From contig JACDQD010000002.1 in the NCBI GenBank assembly GCA_019843655.1, positions 16,143,154 to 16,207,153 on the forward strand: a stretch of DNA of 64,000 bases. The letters are read 5' to 3'. The stretch comes from Lethocerus indicus (lineage: Eukaryota; Arthropoda; Insecta; Hemiptera; Belostomatidae). Made by a program: the position numbers and the translations under genes. Shown here piece after piece: positions 63,340 through 64,000 of this stretch (the stretch's first letter is position 1; every line of letters starts with the position of its first letter). The notes under the pieces were generated by a model that was not told the origin of the DNA, did no database searches, and saw only the letters and a list, made by a program, of their open reading frames with translations.

Positions 63340-64000
63340 AAATCTACGGTGGTGAATCCTCGTACAGTAGATCGAGGTAAACATACGGCTCGAATATCGA
63401 TAAGGCCTCAAGGGAAGCCAAGATAGGGCCATTGTCGGTTAACACAGACCCGGCATCCGCAGCGCACTAGGTTAAGCGACTATCTATTGTGGGACGGGGG
63501 CCCCGAACCCACCGTCTTTCTCCCGGGGCTCGGCCTCTATCGCCTCTGCCAACACAGTTTAGTAGTATCTGCCCACTTTTATCCTCCCAAGGAGGTGTTT
63601 GTGTAAATATTGGTCTATTTTAATACTGTGTACACAGGGCGACACGCACACCGGCGCCCAGTGGTGAACACCGAGTCCCTTCGATACCAGTTACAGCTGA
63701 ATGCTATTGATTGTCGTGTCGGGGGCGGGGGCGGCGGCGATGGGGGCGGGGTGGTTTCAGATGATACAGGCGTGGTGCCGCCCGCTCCCTCGCCCATTCA
63801 ATGGCCCATTGTATCCCGCGGGGGCGGCCGGGGGAAGGGGGCATAAGCAGAGACCTGAATTGTTGATAGCGAGCTTTGTTGGGACCGCCGAGAACCGCTC
63901 TACTGTGTTCAGGAGCATTATACAATTGCGCACGGACAATATACAATGGGTCCTGTCTATAGTCTTGAGGGGGTGGACCGTCTAAGGAACAATCGCCGGG
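63340..64000. promoter_or_regulatory. GC-rich island with three SoxB-type motifs
   Basis: CCATTGTCGG at 63429-63438, CCCATTGT at 63805-63812 and ACAATGGG at 63943-63950. It lies in the first intron of SoxB gene 2 and is cut by the window end. Function is inferred from motifs. Confidence 0.35.

Larger units (their letters stand above)
52398..64000 (+). other. First intron of SoxB gene 2 (continues past the window)
   Basis: Donor GTATGC at 52398. I found no exon resuming the HMG box (expected to encode HMKEHPDYKY-like sequence) before 64000, so the intron is at least 11.6 kb. It is mostly AT-rich, with islands at about 54840-55320, 55560-56470, 57030-57450, 60620-61160, 61640-62080 and 63340-64000. 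SoxB-type motifs occur at 52830, 53663, 55225 (CCATTGTC), 56158 (ACAATGGGGGCG), 59354, 59892 and 61986. Confidence 0.6.

Noticed and set aside
1..64000. CRISPR arrays, bacterial operons, rRNA genes
   Set aside because: None was seen. Introns, retroelements and HMG-box genes show that this is eukaryotic DNA.

Overview
This window is eukaryotic and most likely from an arthropod, probably an insect. The support is two SoxB-family transcription factor genes lying in the same orientation, GT-AG introns, AT-rich DNA broken by short GC-rich islands, and retroelement debris of Jockey type plus a hammerhead-bearing family that recalls Penelope-like elements. Tandem SoxB genes (Dichaete, Sox21a, Sox21b) are a known feature of insect genomes. 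Nothing here fixes the species.

Layout. Positions 1-6190 are an intron of the first SoxB gene. Its last two coding exons are at 6191-6312 and 6394-6902 on the + strand, and its HMG-box exons lie upstream of the window. An AT-rich probable 3' UTR runs to about 8170. From about 8.2 to 51.8 kb I see no convincing protein gene. That stretch is a regulatory landscape of GC-rich islands, 300-900 bp each, separated by AT-rich DNA. The second SoxB gene starts at 52165 and its first exon holds most of an HMG box. The box is interrupted by a phase-2 intron at 52398 that runs past the end of the window, so at least 11.6 kb of first intron is present.

How the parts may work together. The islands are full of SoxB-type motifs (ACAATG / CCATTGT), including two head-to-head pairs and a 10-base word, CCGACAATGG, found exactly seven times, each time in a different island. 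I infer that the locus is a dense enhancer field with auto- or cross-regulation by SoxB proteins. That is an inference from motif content only.

Repeats. One foldback family has nine recognisable copies (near 1.7, 12.0, 15.6, 18.9, 27.8, 29.2, 37.2, 42.4 and 62.3 kb). Its arms carry a compact hammerhead-ribozyme-like fold with a self-complementary ACCGGU stem III. Most copies have direct flanking duplications of 11-13 bp, several with a mismatch, and many lack one end. This is the most unusual system in the window. Two 5'-truncated Jockey-like insertions at 50.4 and 51.3 kb sit in opposite orientation, each with its own target-site duplication and A-rich tail. The terminal exon of the first SoxB gene carries an apparent one-base deletion in a G run.
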